DNA from: Pseudomonas putida
GTDB lineage: Bacteria > Pseudomonadota > Gammaproteobacteria > Pseudomonadales > Pseudomonadaceae
DNA length: 64,000 nt
Reading direction: 5' to 3'
NCBI RefSeq assembly: GCF_028682455.1
Contig: NZ_JANHLD010000002.1
Location: 1,240,001-1,304,000, forward strand
Within the stretch, counting starts at the first letter, position 1; every line of letters starts with the position of its first letter. The position numbers and the translations under genes were made by a program. The notes under the pieces are model-generated. The model was given only the letters and a program-made list of their open reading frames with translations, had not been told where the DNA came from and searched no databases. Below are positions 8,955-18,090 of the stretch, in pieces.

Positions 8955-9461
8955 GTGCATACTCCGTCGACCCGCAAACTGGGCTTCTTCTTCAGCGACC
9001 ATCACCGGTGGCTCCTGCAGCACATCCACAAACGCCTGCGCAACCGCGCCGACGCCGAAGATACCGCCGCCGAAACCTTCTGCCAGATGCTCACCGCCCG
9101 GGTCGATCCGGACAGCATCCAGCAGCCGCGCGCGTACCTCTCGACCATCGCCCGCCGACTGATCTTCGACCGTCACCGTCGCCGGCAACTGGAGCTGGCC
9201 TATCTTGAGCGCCTATCGGCACTGCCCGAGCCTTTGGCGCCTTCCCCGCAAGAGGAACTGCTGCTGATCGAAGCGCTGGTGGCCATCGACCAAGTGCTCG
9301 ACGGGTTGCCGACGATCGTCAAGGCCACCTTCCTCTACAGCCAGCTGGACGGCCTGAGCTATGTAGACATCGCGCGCAAGCTGGAGCTCTCCGAGCGTAC
9401 GGTGAGCCGCTACATGAAGCAGGCCTTGCTGCAGTGCTACCTGAGCGAGCTGGCACCATGA
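8955..9461 (+). CDS. ECF sigma factor, FecI type
   Basis: A 168-residue iron-starvation sigma factor that directs RNA polymerase to the receptor gene when FecR relays substrate binding. Region 2 includes NRADAEDTAAETF and AYLSTIARRLIFDRHRRRQ; region 4 is near the end (DGLSYVDIARKLELSERTVSRYMKQAL). It starts with GTG at 8955. Its stop overlaps the fecR ATG as ATGA. Gene order sigma-fecR-TonB receptor and the upstream Fur-like site support control of siderophore uptake. The ligand cannot be told from sequence. Confidence 0.93.
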   Translation: MHTPSTRKLGFFFSDHHRWLLQHIHKRLRNRADAEDTAAETFCQMLTARVDPDSIQQPRAYLSTIARRLIFDRHRRRQLELAYLERLSALPEPLAPSPQEELLLIEALVAIDQVLDGLPTIVKATFLYSQLDGLSYVDIARKLELSERTVSRYMKQALLQCYLSELAP

Positions 9462-10435
9462 GCCAAGCGCGCCTGGACCCGGCCGCCGAAGGCGCCATCG
9501 ACTGGATGGTGCGACTGAGCGCCGGCAACACCGACGCCACGCTACAGGCGCAGTTCGATCAGTGGCTGGCCAGCGAACCCAGCCATGCCCAGGCCTGGAA
9601 CCGGCTGCAAGAACGCCTGGGCGGCGCCTGCCAGACGGTGCGCAGCCTCGACCGCCGCGTACCGGGCCAGGCCGGGGAAGCCCGCCGGGTATTGCTGCAA
9701 CCCAGTACCTCGCGCCGGGACGTGCTGCGCAGCATTGCCGCCCTCGGGATGCTGGGCGGCGGCGTGTGGCTCGGCGCGCGCAGCCCCATGGGCGAAGCAT
9801 TGCTGGCCGATCTGCGTACCGGTCGCGGCGAGCGGCGTACCTTCGACCTGGCCGACGGCAGCCGCCTGAGCCTCAATGCCGGCAGTGCGGTCGACCTGCA
9901 GTTCGACGAGCACCAGCGGCTGTTGATCCTGCGTCAGGGTGAGCTGGTGATCCAGGTGGCGAGCGACCCACGGCGGCCGTTGCGGGTACGCACCGCCCAA
10001 GGTGAGTTACGCGCCCTGGGTACCCGCTTCCTGGTCAGCCAGGAAGCGGGGGCAACGCGCCTGCTGGTGCTTGAGCACAGTGTGCGGGCCAGCCTGTTCA
10101 ACGGCACCGGGCAGGACGTGCAGGAAGGCCGGGCCGCCCTGCTGCTGTCCCAGCGAATCGATGCCTTGGGCAATGGCGAGGCTCACCGTGCCGACTGGCT
10201 CAACGGCCGCCTGAATGTGCTCGATGATTCGCTCGAGGCGGTGGTCGAGGCATTGCGCCCCTACTACCGGGGCTTTGTGCGGGTCGAACCCCAGGTGCGT
10301 GGGCTGCGCGTGCAGGGGGTGTTCCCGCTGGACGAGCCACAGCGCGCCTTTGACGCCCTGGCCGAAACCTTGCCGGTGCGCATCGATCACTACAGCCCCT
10401 GGCTGACCTTGATTCGGGCGAAACACGCGTCTTGA
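9458..10435 (+). CDS. FecR family anti-sigma/signal transducer
   Basis: A 325-residue inner-membrane regulator. An N-terminal DUF4880 region (AIDWMVRLSAGNTDATLQAQ, then WLASEPSHAQAWNRL) faces the cytoplasm and binds the sigma factor. A hydrophobic segment at about residues 88-108 (IAALGMLGGGVWLG) crosses the membrane. The periplasmic FecR domain follows (RRTFDLADGSRLSLNAGSAV) and then a C-terminal STN-contacting region. The RRDVLR before the membrane segment resembles the twin-arginine type signal seen in other FecR proteins. Translation is coupled to the sigma gene by a four-base overlap. Confidence 0.92.
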   Translation: MSQARLDPAAEGAIDWMVRLSAGNTDATLQAQFDQWLASEPSHAQAWNRLQERLGGACQTVRSLDRRVPGQAGEARRVLLQPSTSRRDVLRSIAALGMLGGGVWLGARSPMGEALLADLRTGRGERRTFDLADGSRLSLNAGSAVDLQFDEHQRLLILRQGELVIQVASDPRRPLRVRTAQGELRALGTRFLVSQEAGATRLLVLEHSVRASLFNGTGQDVQEGRAALLLSQRIDALGNGEAHRADWLNGRLNVLDDSLEAVVEALRPYYRGFVRVEPQVRGLRVQGVFPLDEPQRAFDALAETLPVRIDHYSPWLTLIRAKHAS

Positions 10436-10529
10436 ATAAATATTCATGAAAATCACTCGTATTTGTGTCCGGTTTTCATTTTTCGTCGCACCTATCTCCT
10501 GACAACGCCAACCTAATCGGGAGAATTCC

Positions 10530-12971
10530 GTGCTCAACCCTTGGTCCCACGCCTTGCCTGTCGCCGTGGCCCTGGCCACACTGGCCAGCGCTGCCCACGC
10601 CCAGGAACAGACCCTGAGCTTCAACCTGCCCGCCGCGTCGCTGGCCAGCACCCTCAACGCCATCGCCAGCCAGAGCGGGCGCATCGTGTCGCTCGACCCT
10701 GCGCTGGTCCAGGGCAAACGGGCGCCTGCCATCAGCGGCCGCATGAGTGCCACCCAGGCCATGCAAACGGCCCTGGCCGGAAGCGGCCTGCAGTTGCTGG
10801 TGACCGATCAGGGCAACTTCAGCGTGTTGCCGGCCATCGATGCGGGCAACGCCCTGGAGCTGGGCGCCACCAGCATCAACGACAGCGGCCTGGACGCCAC
10901 CACCGAGGGTTCGGGCTCCTACGCGGCGCGGGCGACCACCATCGGCAAGGGCAGCCACACCCTCAAGGAGATCCCCCAGTCGGTCTCGGTCATGACCCGC
11001 AAGCAGATGGACGATCAGGACATCGTCGACCTCAAGGACGCCGTCAACAAGACCACCGGCCTGGTCGGCCTGCAGGGCGTGGGCCCGGGGCTGATCATCT
11101 CCTCGCGAGGTTTTCAGATCGACGACTGGCAGTACGACGGCGTGCCCATTCCACGCAACACCTACTCCCTGGGCAACTGGGCGACCCAGGACCTGATCTT
11201 CTTCGACCGCATGGAAGTGCTGCGCGGCGCCTCGGGCCTGCTGCAAGGTACCGGCAGCCCCGGTGGCGCGGTCAACCTGGTGCGCAAGCGCGGCCAGAGC
11301 GCCCCGACCGTGACGCTCACCGGCAAGGCCGGCAGCTGGGACCACTATGGCCTGCAGCTGGATGCCGGCGGTCCGCTGAACGACGCGGGCACCATTCGCG
11401 GGCGTTTTGTCGCCGATGAAGACCAGAGCGATTCGTTCGTCGACTACGAGTGGAGCAAGACCCACTCGCTCTACGGCGCCCTGGACTTCGACCTGCGTGA
11501 AGACACCACCCTGGGCCTGGCGGTCAGCCGCTCCGACGCCGAATCGCGACCCATGCTGCGCGGCCTGCCGCGCTATGCCGACGGCAGCCCCCTGGATGTA
11601 TCGCGCTCGACCTTTGCCGGGTCGCGCTGGAATCACTCGGAAATCGACGTCACTACCCTATACGCCGATCTTGAGCACCGCTTCAACGACGACTGGAAGT
11701 TTCGCGTTGCTGCCGTGCGCATGAGCGAGACCAACACCTCTGCCCACCAGCGCGTGCAATCCACCGGCGACGGCCTAGAGCCCGATGGCACTGGCATTAC
11801 CTACGCCGACTGGGTGACCGACTTTGACTCCACCAAGGTCGGCGTGGACATGAACGTGGTTGGACGCTTCGAAGGGTTCGGCCTTGAGCAGGAAGTCACC
11901 CTGGGCGGCAACTATTCCAAGCTGACCACCGATGACCTGATGGCGCGTACGTTCAATGCAAGCACCGACAACATCTTCGATATCGATCACCACCGCCCGG
12001 ACATCGACTTCGACAGCCTGCTGGCCAAAGCCAATGGCCGCGGTACCGGCAGCGCCTATGACGTACGCCAGAAAGGCCTGTATGGCAGCTGGCGGGTAAA
12101 GCTGGCCGACCCGCTGACCCTGGTGCTTGGCACTCGCGTGAGCTGGTTCGAGCAGACCTACGACTCGACCGACTATGCCCCGCTCACCCACGCCGCCACC
12201 GTCAATGCACCCAGCAAAATTACCGAATCCGGCGAAGTTACCCCGTACGCCGGCATCGTCTACGACCTGAGCCGCGAGTGGGCGGTGTACGCCAGCTACA
12301 CCGACGTCTTCGTGCCTCAGTCCGAGCGTGACAGCAGTGGCTCGGTGCTCAAGCCGATCATCGGCAGCAACTACGAGATGGGCATCAAGGGCGAGCTCTT
12401 CGCCGGACGGGTCAAAACCTCCCTTGCGGTGTTCCGCTTCGATCAGGAAAACCGCGCGATCCAGGACCTGGCTTCAGGCTTTGCCTGCGACGACTGGTAC
12501 TGCTCCACTGCCACGGGCAAGGTGCGCAGCCAGGGCATCGAGGCCGAGATCAGCGGCGAAGTGCTCACCGGCCTGCAACTGTTTGCCGGCTATACCTACA
12601 ACACCACGAAGTACATGGATGACCCGGAAAACGAAGGCAAGGTCTTCAGCACCTGGACGCCCAAGCACATGCTGCGGGTGTGGAGCGACTACCAGTTGCC
12701 GGGTGACTGGAGCAAGGTCAGTGCAGGTCTTGGCTTTAGCGCACAAAGCCACACGCTGGGGTACGAACACACCTACGACGTCGCCGGTTATGCCGTGTGG
12801 GATGCGCGCCTGGCCTATCAGCTGACACCTGAGGTTAGCCTGGCAGTCAACGGCAAGAACCTGTTCGACAAGCGCTACTACGTGGCGGCCTACAACCAGC
12901 TCAATGGCAACAACAACTTTGGCGAGCCGCGCAATTTCATGTTCAGCGTGAAATACACGCCGCAGTTCTGA
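10530..12971 (+). CDS. TonB-dependent siderophore receptor with STN signalling domain
   Basis: An 813-residue outer-membrane receptor of the FpvA/FecA transducer type. Residues 1-25 are a signal peptide. The STN (secretin/TonB N-terminal) domain spans about 33-105 and touches FecR in the periplasm. The plug is at about 130-250 (IPQSVSVMTRKQM, then VLRGASGLLQGTGSPGGAVNLVRK), and a 22-strand barrel runs to a terminal Phe (FSVKYTPQF). It starts with GTG at 10530 behind CGGGAGAA. It lies 94 bases after fecR, and the ECF promoter should be in that gap. The plug resembles ferric-hydroxamate/pyoverdine receptors; the ligand is unknown. Confidence 0.93.
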   Translation: MLNPWSHALPVAVALATLASAAHAQEQTLSFNLPAASLASTLNAIASQSGRIVSLDPALVQGKRAPAISGRMSATQAMQTALAGSGLQLLVTDQGNFSVLPAIDAGNALELGATSINDSGLDATTEGSGSYAARATTIGKGSHTLKEIPQSVSVMTRKQMDDQDIVDLKDAVNKTTGLVGLQGVGPGLIISSRGFQIDDWQYDGVPIPRNTYSLGNWATQDLIFFDRMEVLRGASGLLQGTGSPGGAVNLVRKRGQSAPTVTLTGKAGSWDHYGLQLDAGGPLNDAGTIRGRFVADEDQSDSFVDYEWSKTHSLYGALDFDLREDTTLGLAVSRSDAESRPMLRGLPRYADGSPLDVSRSTFAGSRWNHSEIDVTTLYADLEHRFNDDWKFRVAAVRMSETNTSAHQRVQSTGDGLEPDGTGITYADWVTDFDSTKVGVDMNVVGRFEGFGLEQEVTLGGNYSKLTTDDLMARTFNASTDNIFDIDHHRPDIDFDSLLAKANGRGTGSAYDVRQKGLYGSWRVKLADPLTLVLGTRVSWFEQTYDSTDYAPLTHAATVNAPSKITESGEVTPYAGIVYDLSREWAVYASYTDVFVPQSERDSSGSVLKPIIGSNYEMGIKGELFAGRVKTSLAVFRFDQENRAIQDLASGFACDDWYCSTATGKVRSQGIEAEISGEVLTGLQLFAGYTYNTTKYMDDPENEGKVFSTWTPKHMLRVWSDYQLPGDWSKVSAGLGFSAQSHTLGYEHTYDVAGYAVWDARLAYQLTPEVSLAVNGKNLFDKRYYVAAYNQLNGNNNFGEPRNFMFSVKYTPQF

Positions 12972-12999
12972 CCCGCCTCGCCAGCGGCATGAACACAGG

Positions 13000-13100
13000 G
13001 TAGGAGCGGGCTTGCCCCTCGAGAGGCCGGCACAGCCTGCGAATCCGGCGTAGCCGTATTTCGACCGCTTCACGGCCGATCGCGGATGAATCCGCTCCCA
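13000..13100. repeat. REP element with degenerate inverted partner
   Basis: GTAGGAGCGGGCTTGCCCC begins at 13000, and an inverted copy (GATCGCGGATGAATCCGCTCCCA) ends near 13100. It lies between the receptor gene and convergent thpR, within a 184-base gap that otherwise shows nothing. Confidence 0.8.
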
Positions 13101-13155
13101 CCGAGACGAACACCGCCGATGCGCCAACGTGGGCAGCCATGCGGGTGGCCTGCAC

Positions 13156-13707
13156 TCAGCCCTGAACCTGCAGCGGCCACTGCGCCAGTGGCCAGTATTG
13201 CCCCTTGCGTGACTCGAGCAAGGTGAAGTGCCGGGCCCGCAAGGTGAAATTCGCCGCTACCGGAGCCTCTGGCACCGGGCTGTGGCAGTCGCGAGCCAGG
13301 GTCAGGTGCGGTCGGTACTCTCGTGGGGCATCGGCAAAGCCCAAGGGCAACATGGCCTGTTGCAGGGTGTACACCAGTTGGCGCAAAGCGGCCGGCGGCT
13401 GGGTAGGCATCAATACCAGGGCCTTGGCCGGGCGCCAGACTTCCAACCGGTCCAGCATCACCGTCAACGGCTTTTGCGGCACCTTCACCTGTGCGGCAGC
13501 CGCCAGGATGGCCGGCAACTGCGCCGTGGAAACCGCCCCCAGAAACATCAACGTCAGATGAAAATTGGCCGACGCCACCGGCCGCCCCAACCCCGATCCC
13601 AGCGCACTACGCCAGTGGGCAATGTCCCGGCGCTGTGCCGGCGCACATTCCAGGGCGAAAAACAGCCGCTTGAACGGCTCGCCCGACTCGCGACCACTCA
13701 GGTCCAT
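13156..13707 (-). CDS. thpR: RNA 2',3'-cyclic phosphodiesterase (2H family)
   Basis: A 183-residue cytoplasmic enzyme of the LigT/ThpR group, which opens 2',3'-cyclic phosphates on RNA ends. Both HxTx motifs of the 2H superfamily are present: HLTL in ANFHLTLMFLG and HLTL in YRPHLTLARDC. The opening KRLFFALECAPAQR is typical. I chose the ATG at 13707, preceded by AGGGGAAG; the frame stays open for 15 more codons without family similarity. It stands alone between a REP pair and the divergent ABC operon. Confidence 0.9.
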   Translation of the reverse strand: MDLSGRESGEPFKRLFFALECAPAQRRDIAHWRSALGSGLGRPVASANFHLTLMFLGAVSTAQLPAILAAAAQVKVPQKPLTVMLDRLEVWRPAKALVLMPTQPPAALRQLVYTLQQAMLPLGFADAPREYRPHLTLARDCHSPVPEAPVAANFTLRARHFTLLESRKGQYWPLAQWPLQVQG

Positions 13708-13792
13708 ACCGCTTCCCCTTTCTTGCTCGCTATTTCCCCAGTCTAACGCCACCCCCGGTCACCGCCAGTCGCGTTTTTGATATTTATATTTT

Positions 13793-13821
13793 CATGAATT
13801 TGATTTTTGAAATAATTCATG
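13793..13821. promoter_or_regulatory. Inverted repeat upstream of the ABC importer operon
   Basis: CATGAATT at 13793-13800 and AATTCATG at 13814-13821 are perfect 8-base arms around 13 bases, in the AT-rich gap about 75 bases upstream of the binding-protein gene. RpiR-family proteins bind inverted repeats, so the downstream regulator at 18091 is a candidate ligand; this is inference. Confidence 0.45.
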
Positions 13822-13896
13822 TCATTCCTATACCCGCCTGACCAGTCGCCCACGACGGCGTTGGCTGGTATAGCCCTACCCACCGGAGTCAAGAAT

Positions 13897-14673
13897 ATGA
13901 ACAAGACCGGACTTCTAGGCGCACTGGCCCTGTGTGCCTGCAGCGCCATGACCCACGCCGCCCAGGACAGCCTGCGCATTGGCATCGAGGCTGCCTACCC
14001 GCCCTTCTCCTACCGCACCCCGCAAGGTGAGATCGCAGGTTTTGACTACGACATCGGCAATGCCCTGTGCGCGCAAATGCAGGTCAAGTGCCAATGGGTC
14101 GTGCAGGAATTCGACGGCATGATCCCGTCGTTGAAAGTGCGCAAGATCGACGCGGTACTGTCGTCCATGTCGATCACGGAGGATCGTTTGAAATCGGTCG
14201 ATTTCAGCGACAAGTACTATCACACCCCCGGCAAGTTCGCGATGAAGGTCGGCAGTCAGCTTCAGGACCTCGCCACGGACCTCAAGGGCCACAGGGTCGG
14301 CGTGCAACGTGCCTCGACCTACGACCGCTTCGCCACCGAACAACTCGAAACCCAGGGTGTGGAGGTGGTGCGCTACGCCTCGCAGAACGAGGCGTTCCTG
14401 GACCTGGCATCCGGTCGTCTGGACGCCACCCTCGCCGACATCGTCAATACCGAAGAGAGCTTTATCAAAACACCTGCAGGCCAGGGGTTCGCCCTGGTCG
14501 GGCCAGACATCAACGATCCGCAGTACTTCGGCCGTGGCGCCGGGATTGCCGTACGCAAGGGCGACACGGCCAACCTGGCCAGGCTCAACGCGGCCATCGC
14601 CGCGATCCGCGCCAACGGCACCTACCAGCAGGTGCAAAGCAAGTACTTCCCCTTCGATATCTACGGCCAATAA
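13897..14673 (+). CDS. ABC transporter substrate-binding protein, basic amino acid/opine type
   Basis: A 258-residue periplasmic protein of the HisJ/ArgT/OccT family (SBP_bac_3). Residues 1-22 are a signal peptide. Family hallmarks are LRIGIEAAYPPFSYRTPQGEIAGFDYDIGNALC near the mature N-terminus, WDGMIPSLK-like EFDGMIPSLKVRKIDAV, and MSITEDRLKSVDFSDKYY. I chose the ATG at 13897, preceded by GGAG and starting the signal peptide. It is the first gene of a run of permease, permease, deacylase and ATPase with tight spacing. The adjacent deacylase suggests an acylated amino acid or opine rather than a free amino acid as ligand. Confidence 0.9.
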   Translation: MNKTGLLGALALCACSAMTHAAQDSLRIGIEAAYPPFSYRTPQGEIAGFDYDIGNALCAQMQVKCQWVVQEFDGMIPSLKVRKIDAVLSSMSITEDRLKSVDFSDKYYHTPGKFAMKVGSQLQDLATDLKGHRVGVQRASTYDRFATEQLETQGVEVVRYASQNEAFLDLASGRLDATLADIVNTEESFIKTPAGQGFALVGPDINDPQYFGRGAGIAVRKGDTANLARLNAAIAAIRANGTYQQVQSKYFPFDIYGQ

Positions 14674-14696
14674 GCCTGCCGCCGAGGACTTTCATC

Positions 14697-15386
14697 ATGC
14701 TTCACGGCTACGGATCGAGCATTCTCGATGGCGCCTGGCTGACCATCAACCTGGCCCTGAGCGCCATGGCCCTGGCCATTACCCTGGGCCTGATCGGCGC
14801 GGCCTGCCGGCTGTCGCCGGTCAAATGGCTGGCAACACTGGGCGAGGTGTACACAACGGTGGTACGCGGCATCCCCGACCTGGTGCTGATTCTGCTGATC
14901 TTTTATGGCGGCCAGGACCTGGTCAACCGCCTGGCGCTGGCGCTGGGATACGAGCAGTACATCGACATCAATCCCTTTATCGCCGGGTTCTGCACCATGG
15001 GCTTCATTTTCGGCGCCTACCTGTCGGAGACCTTTCGCGGCGCCTTCCTGGCCATCCCCAAGGGGCAGGCCGAAGCCGGTGTGGCCTATGGCATGAGCGC
15101 TGCGCAGGTGTTCTGGCAGATCAGCGTGCCGCAAATGATCCGCCTGGCGATTCCGGGGTTCACCAACAACTGGCTGGTACTGACCAAGTCCACCGCGCTG
15201 ATCTCGGTGATCGGCCTGCAAGACATGATGTTCAAGGCCAAGAATGCAGCCGATGCGACCCATCAGCCATTCACCTTCTTCCTGACCGTAGCGGCCCTGT
15301 ACCTGTTGTTGACCAGCCTGTCGCTGCTGCTCCTGCGGGGGCTGGAAAAACGCTACTCGGTCGGCTTCAAAGCCGCCGAATTGTGA
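14697..15386 (+). CDS. ABC transporter permease, HisQ/ArtQ type
   Basis: A 229-residue inner-membrane permease with about five helices. The opening LDGAWLTINLALSAMALAITLGL is the usual polar amino acid permease start. The EAA loop that contacts the ATPase is EAGVAYGMSAAQVFWQISVPQMIR. The ATG at 14697 lies 23 bases after the binding-protein stop; the open frame upstream belongs to a shadow. It pairs with the next gene as the heterodimeric channel. Confidence 0.92.
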   Translation: MLHGYGSSILDGAWLTINLALSAMALAITLGLIGAACRLSPVKWLATLGEVYTTVVRGIPDLVLILLIFYGGQDLVNRLALALGYEQYIDINPFIAGFCTMGFIFGAYLSETFRGAFLAIPKGQAEAGVAYGMSAAQVFWQISVPQMIRLAIPGFTNNWLVLTKSTALISVIGLQDMMFKAKNAADATHQPFTFFLTVAALYLLLTSLSLLLLRGLEKRYSVGFKAAEL

Positions 15387-15399
15387 GGAGACGCACGCC

Positions 15400-16107
15400 A
15401 TGACGCTCGATTATTCGCTGATCTGGCAGAACCTGCCGCTGTACCTGAACGGCATCGTACTGACCTTGAAGTTGCTGTTGATTTCCCTGGCCTTGGGCCT
15501 GCTGCTGGCTGTGCCGATGGCGCTGATGCGCGTGTCACGCTCATGCCTGCTGCGCTACCCGGCCTGGCTGTATACCTACGTGATCCGCGGCACACCCATG
15601 CTGGTGCAGCTGTTCCTGATCTACTACGGCCTGGCCCAGTTCGAAGCCGTGCGCCAGAGCGTGCTATGGCCGTACCTGTCCAGCGCAACCTTCTGCACCT
15701 GCCTGGCCTTTGCCCTCAACACCAGCGCCTACAGCGCCGAACTGCTGGCCGGCAGCCTCAAGTCGACCCCGCGTGGCGAGATCGAGGCCGCCCGGGCGAT
15801 GGGTATGTCGCGCCTGACGCTGTACCGGCGAATCCTGTTGCCCTCGGCCCTGCGTCGAACCCTGCCGCAATACAGCAATGAAGTGCTGATGATGCTGCAA
15901 ACCACAAGCCTTGCCTCGATCGTCACGCTGGTCGACATCACCGGGGCTGCACGTACCTTCAGTGCACGTTATTACCTGCCCTTCGAGGCGTTCATTACCG
16001 CAGGGCTCATTTATCTGGTCCTGACATTCATGCTGGTGCGTCTGTTCAAGCTGGCCGAACGCCGCTGGCTGGCCTACCTCGCCCCACGCTCGCAGCAAGG
16101 AGCCTGA
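15400..16107 (+). CDS. ABC transporter permease, HisM/ArtM type
   Basis: A 235-residue inner-membrane permease, partner of the preceding gene. The EAA loop is EAARAMGMSRLTLYRRILLPSALRR. The segment YVIRGTPMLVQLFLIYYGL is characteristic of the HisM subfamily. GAGGAG ends just upstream of the ATG at 15400. The downstream deacylase begins one base after its stop, so these genes are one operon. Confidence 0.92.
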   Translation: MTLDYSLIWQNLPLYLNGIVLTLKLLLISLALGLLLAVPMALMRVSRSCLLRYPAWLYTYVIRGTPMLVQLFLIYYGLAQFEAVRQSVLWPYLSSATFCTCLAFALNTSAYSAELLAGSLKSTPRGEIEAARAMGMSRLTLYRRILLPSALRRTLPQYSNEVLMMLQTTSLASIVTLVDITGAARTFSARYYLPFEAFITAGLIYLVLTFMLVRLFKLAERRWLAYLAPRSQQGA

Positions 16108-16108
16108 T

Positions 16109-17221
16109 ATGCAGCAAATTGACCACATACTGCCCTGGAGTGCTTGTGGCACGCAGCGCACCGTGAGCCTGTTCCGCTTCGGCAGCGGTCCGCGCAAAGC
16201 CTACATCCAGGCCTCGCTGCACGCCGACGAACTGCCGGGGATGCGCGTGGCCGTGGAGCTCAAGCGACGCCTGGGCGAGCTGGAAACCCAGGGCCGTCTG
16301 ACAGGGGTGATCGAGCTGGTGCCGTTGGCCAACCCGATCGGCATCGGCCAGATGTTCCAGGCAACCCACCAGGGCCGCTTCGAACTCAACAGCGGCAAGA
16401 ACTTCAACCGCGATTTTCCGGCGTTGACCCAGGCGCTGGCCGAGCGCCTGGAGGGCCAACTCGACAGCGATGGCCCCGCCAACATCGACCGGATCCGCCG
16501 CGCCATGCTGCAGATCCTGGCCGAGCTGCCAACGGCACAGTCGGAACTCGACGGCCTGCGTCGTCTGCTCCTGCAGCAGGCCTGCGACGCCGACCTGGTA
16601 CTGGACCTGCACTGCGACTTCGAATCGGTCATGTTGCTCTACGCCCTGCCGCAGAACTGGCCGCGCCTGCGCTCGCTGGCGGCGCGTCTTGAGGCGGGCG
16701 CAGCCTTGCTGGCTGAAGACGCCGGCGGCAATGCCTTCGATGAGGCCTGCGCTGTGCCTTGGGTGCAACTGGCAGAACGATTCCCCGAGGCGGACATACC
16801 ATTGGCCTGCGTCGCAACCACCGTCGAACTGCGCGGCATGGCCGATACCGACCGGGAGGACTGCCAGGCCAGCGCCGAACAGATTCTTGGTTATCTTGCC
16901 GACCAGGGCCTGATCAACGGACCTTGGCCTGCAGCCCCCGCGCAGTGCTGCCAGGCGACGCCCTTTGCCGGTGCCCAGTACGCCTATGCCGAACACCCGG
17001 GCGTGGTGAGCTTCCTGCAACCGCTCGGTGCCGCCGTACGGGTCGGTGATCCGTTGTTCGAAGTCATCGACCCGATCAGTGATCGCTACAGCGTCGTCAA
17101 GGCCAGCACCGACGGCATTCTCTATGCCCGTGAACGCCTGCGTTTCGCCCAACCCGGCTTGTGGCTGGCCAAAGTCGCCGGCAACACCCCCATCCGCCAG
17201 GGTCGCCTGCTCAGCGACTGA
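16109..17221 (+). CDS. Succinylglutamate desuccinylase/aspartoacylase family zinc deacylase
   Basis: A 370-residue zinc enzyme of the AstE/AspA branch of the M14 carboxypeptidase fold. Zinc ligands are visible in SLHADELPGM (His and Glu of HxxE) and in LVLDLHCDFES (the downstream His). The C-terminal region (GVVSFLQPLGAAVRVGDPLFEVIDP) is the beta-domain typical of these deacylases. Family members remove an acyl group from an N-acyl amino acid. Being embedded between permease and ATPase genes argues that it processes the imported substrate in the cytoplasm. AstE itself works in arginine catabolism, but the ast genes are absent here, so the true substrate is open. Confidence 0.85.
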   Translation: MQQIDHILPWSACGTQRTVSLFRFGSGPRKAYIQASLHADELPGMRVAVELKRRLGELETQGRLTGVIELVPLANPIGIGQMFQATHQGRFELNSGKNFNRDFPALTQALAERLEGQLDSDGPANIDRIRRAMLQILAELPTAQSELDGLRRLLLQQACDADLVLDLHCDFESVMLLYALPQNWPRLRSLAARLEAGAALLAEDAGGNAFDEACAVPWVQLAERFPEADIPLACVATTVELRGMADTDREDCQASAEQILGYLADQGLINGPWPAAPAQCCQATPFAGAQYAYAEHPGVVSFLQPLGAAVRVGDPLFEVIDPISDRYSVVKASTDGILYARERLRFAQPGLWLAKVAGNTPIRQGRLLSD

Positions 17222-17237
17222 GACCGAGTACTTAGCC

Positions 17238-18002
17238 ATGAACAAACTGGAAATTCAGGATCTGCACAAAAGCTACGCCAGCCACCCGGTACTCAAGGGT
17301 GTCTCGCTGCACGCCAAAGCCGGTGATGTGATCAGCATCATCGGCTCCAGCGGCTCGGGCAAGAGCACCTTCCTGCGTTGTATCAACCTGCTCGAGCAAC
17401 CCGACGCCGGGCAGATAGTGCTCAACGGCGAGGCGCTGAAACTGCGCGCCTGCTCACGCGGTGGCCTCAAGGCTGCTGAACCGCGCCAGCTGCAAAGGAT
17501 ACGCGCGCGGCTGAGCATGGTCTTTCAACACTTCAACCTGTGGTCGCACATGAGCGCGATCGAAAACGTCATGCAGGCCCCCGTGCATGTGCTGGGTATC
17601 GATCGCAAGGAAGCCAGGGACAAGGCCGAGCACTACCTGAGCAAGGTGGGCGTCAGCCACCGGCGCGATGCCTACCCTGCGCACATGTCCGGCGGCGAAC
17701 AGCAGCGGGTGGCGATTGCCCGGGCGTTGGCAATGGAGCCCGATGTGATGCTCTTCGACGAACCGACCTCGGCCCTCGATCCGGAGCTGGTGGGCGATGT
17801 GCTCAAGGTCATGCAGGACCTGGCCCAGGAAGGCCGCACCATGGTCGTAGTCACCCATGAAATGGGTTTTGCCAGGGAGGTTTCCAACCAACTGCTGTTC
17901 CTGCACCAGGGGCTGGTCGAGGAGCGCGGTGACCCGCGCGAAGTCCTGGCAAGGCCCCAGTCCGAGCGGCTGCGCCAGTTCCTTGCCGGCAGCCTGAAGT
18001 AA
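17238..18002 (+). CDS. ABC transporter ATP-binding protein, HisP/OccP type
   Basis: A 254-residue ATPase that energises the importer. Walker A is GSSGSGKST near residue 40, the signature is MSGGEQQRVAIARAL, and Walker B is VMLFDEPTSALDPEL, followed by the His switch in VVTHEMGFA. The insertion containing SRGGLKAAEPRQLQRIR before the Q-loop is typical of the basic amino acid and opine ATPases. The ATG at 17238 follows the deacylase stop by 16 bases. A GC hairpin at 18017-18033 without a T run may mark the operon end. Confidence 0.93.
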   Translation: MNKLEIQDLHKSYASHPVLKGVSLHAKAGDVISIIGSSGSGKSTFLRCINLLEQPDAGQIVLNGEALKLRACSRGGLKAAEPRQLQRIRARLSMVFQHFNLWSHMSAIENVMQAPVHVLGIDRKEARDKAEHYLSKVGVSHRRDAYPAHMSGGEQQRVAIARALAMEPDVMLFDEPTSALDPELVGDVLKVMQDLAQEGRTMVVVTHEMGFAREVSNQLLFLHQGLVEERGDPREVLARPQSERLRQFLAGSLK

Positions 18003-18090
18003 ACGCCTGCGCCCTTCCCGGCTCCACGCCGGGGAGCGGCTTCGGATACACTGACGCACGCCGTCCATCTGCCAGGGAATCATCAGCCGG

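Noticed and set aside
14309..15403. A 364-codon plus-strand frame across the ABC genes
   Set aside because: It runs in another frame over the binding-protein and permease genes, whose own translations are clear family members.
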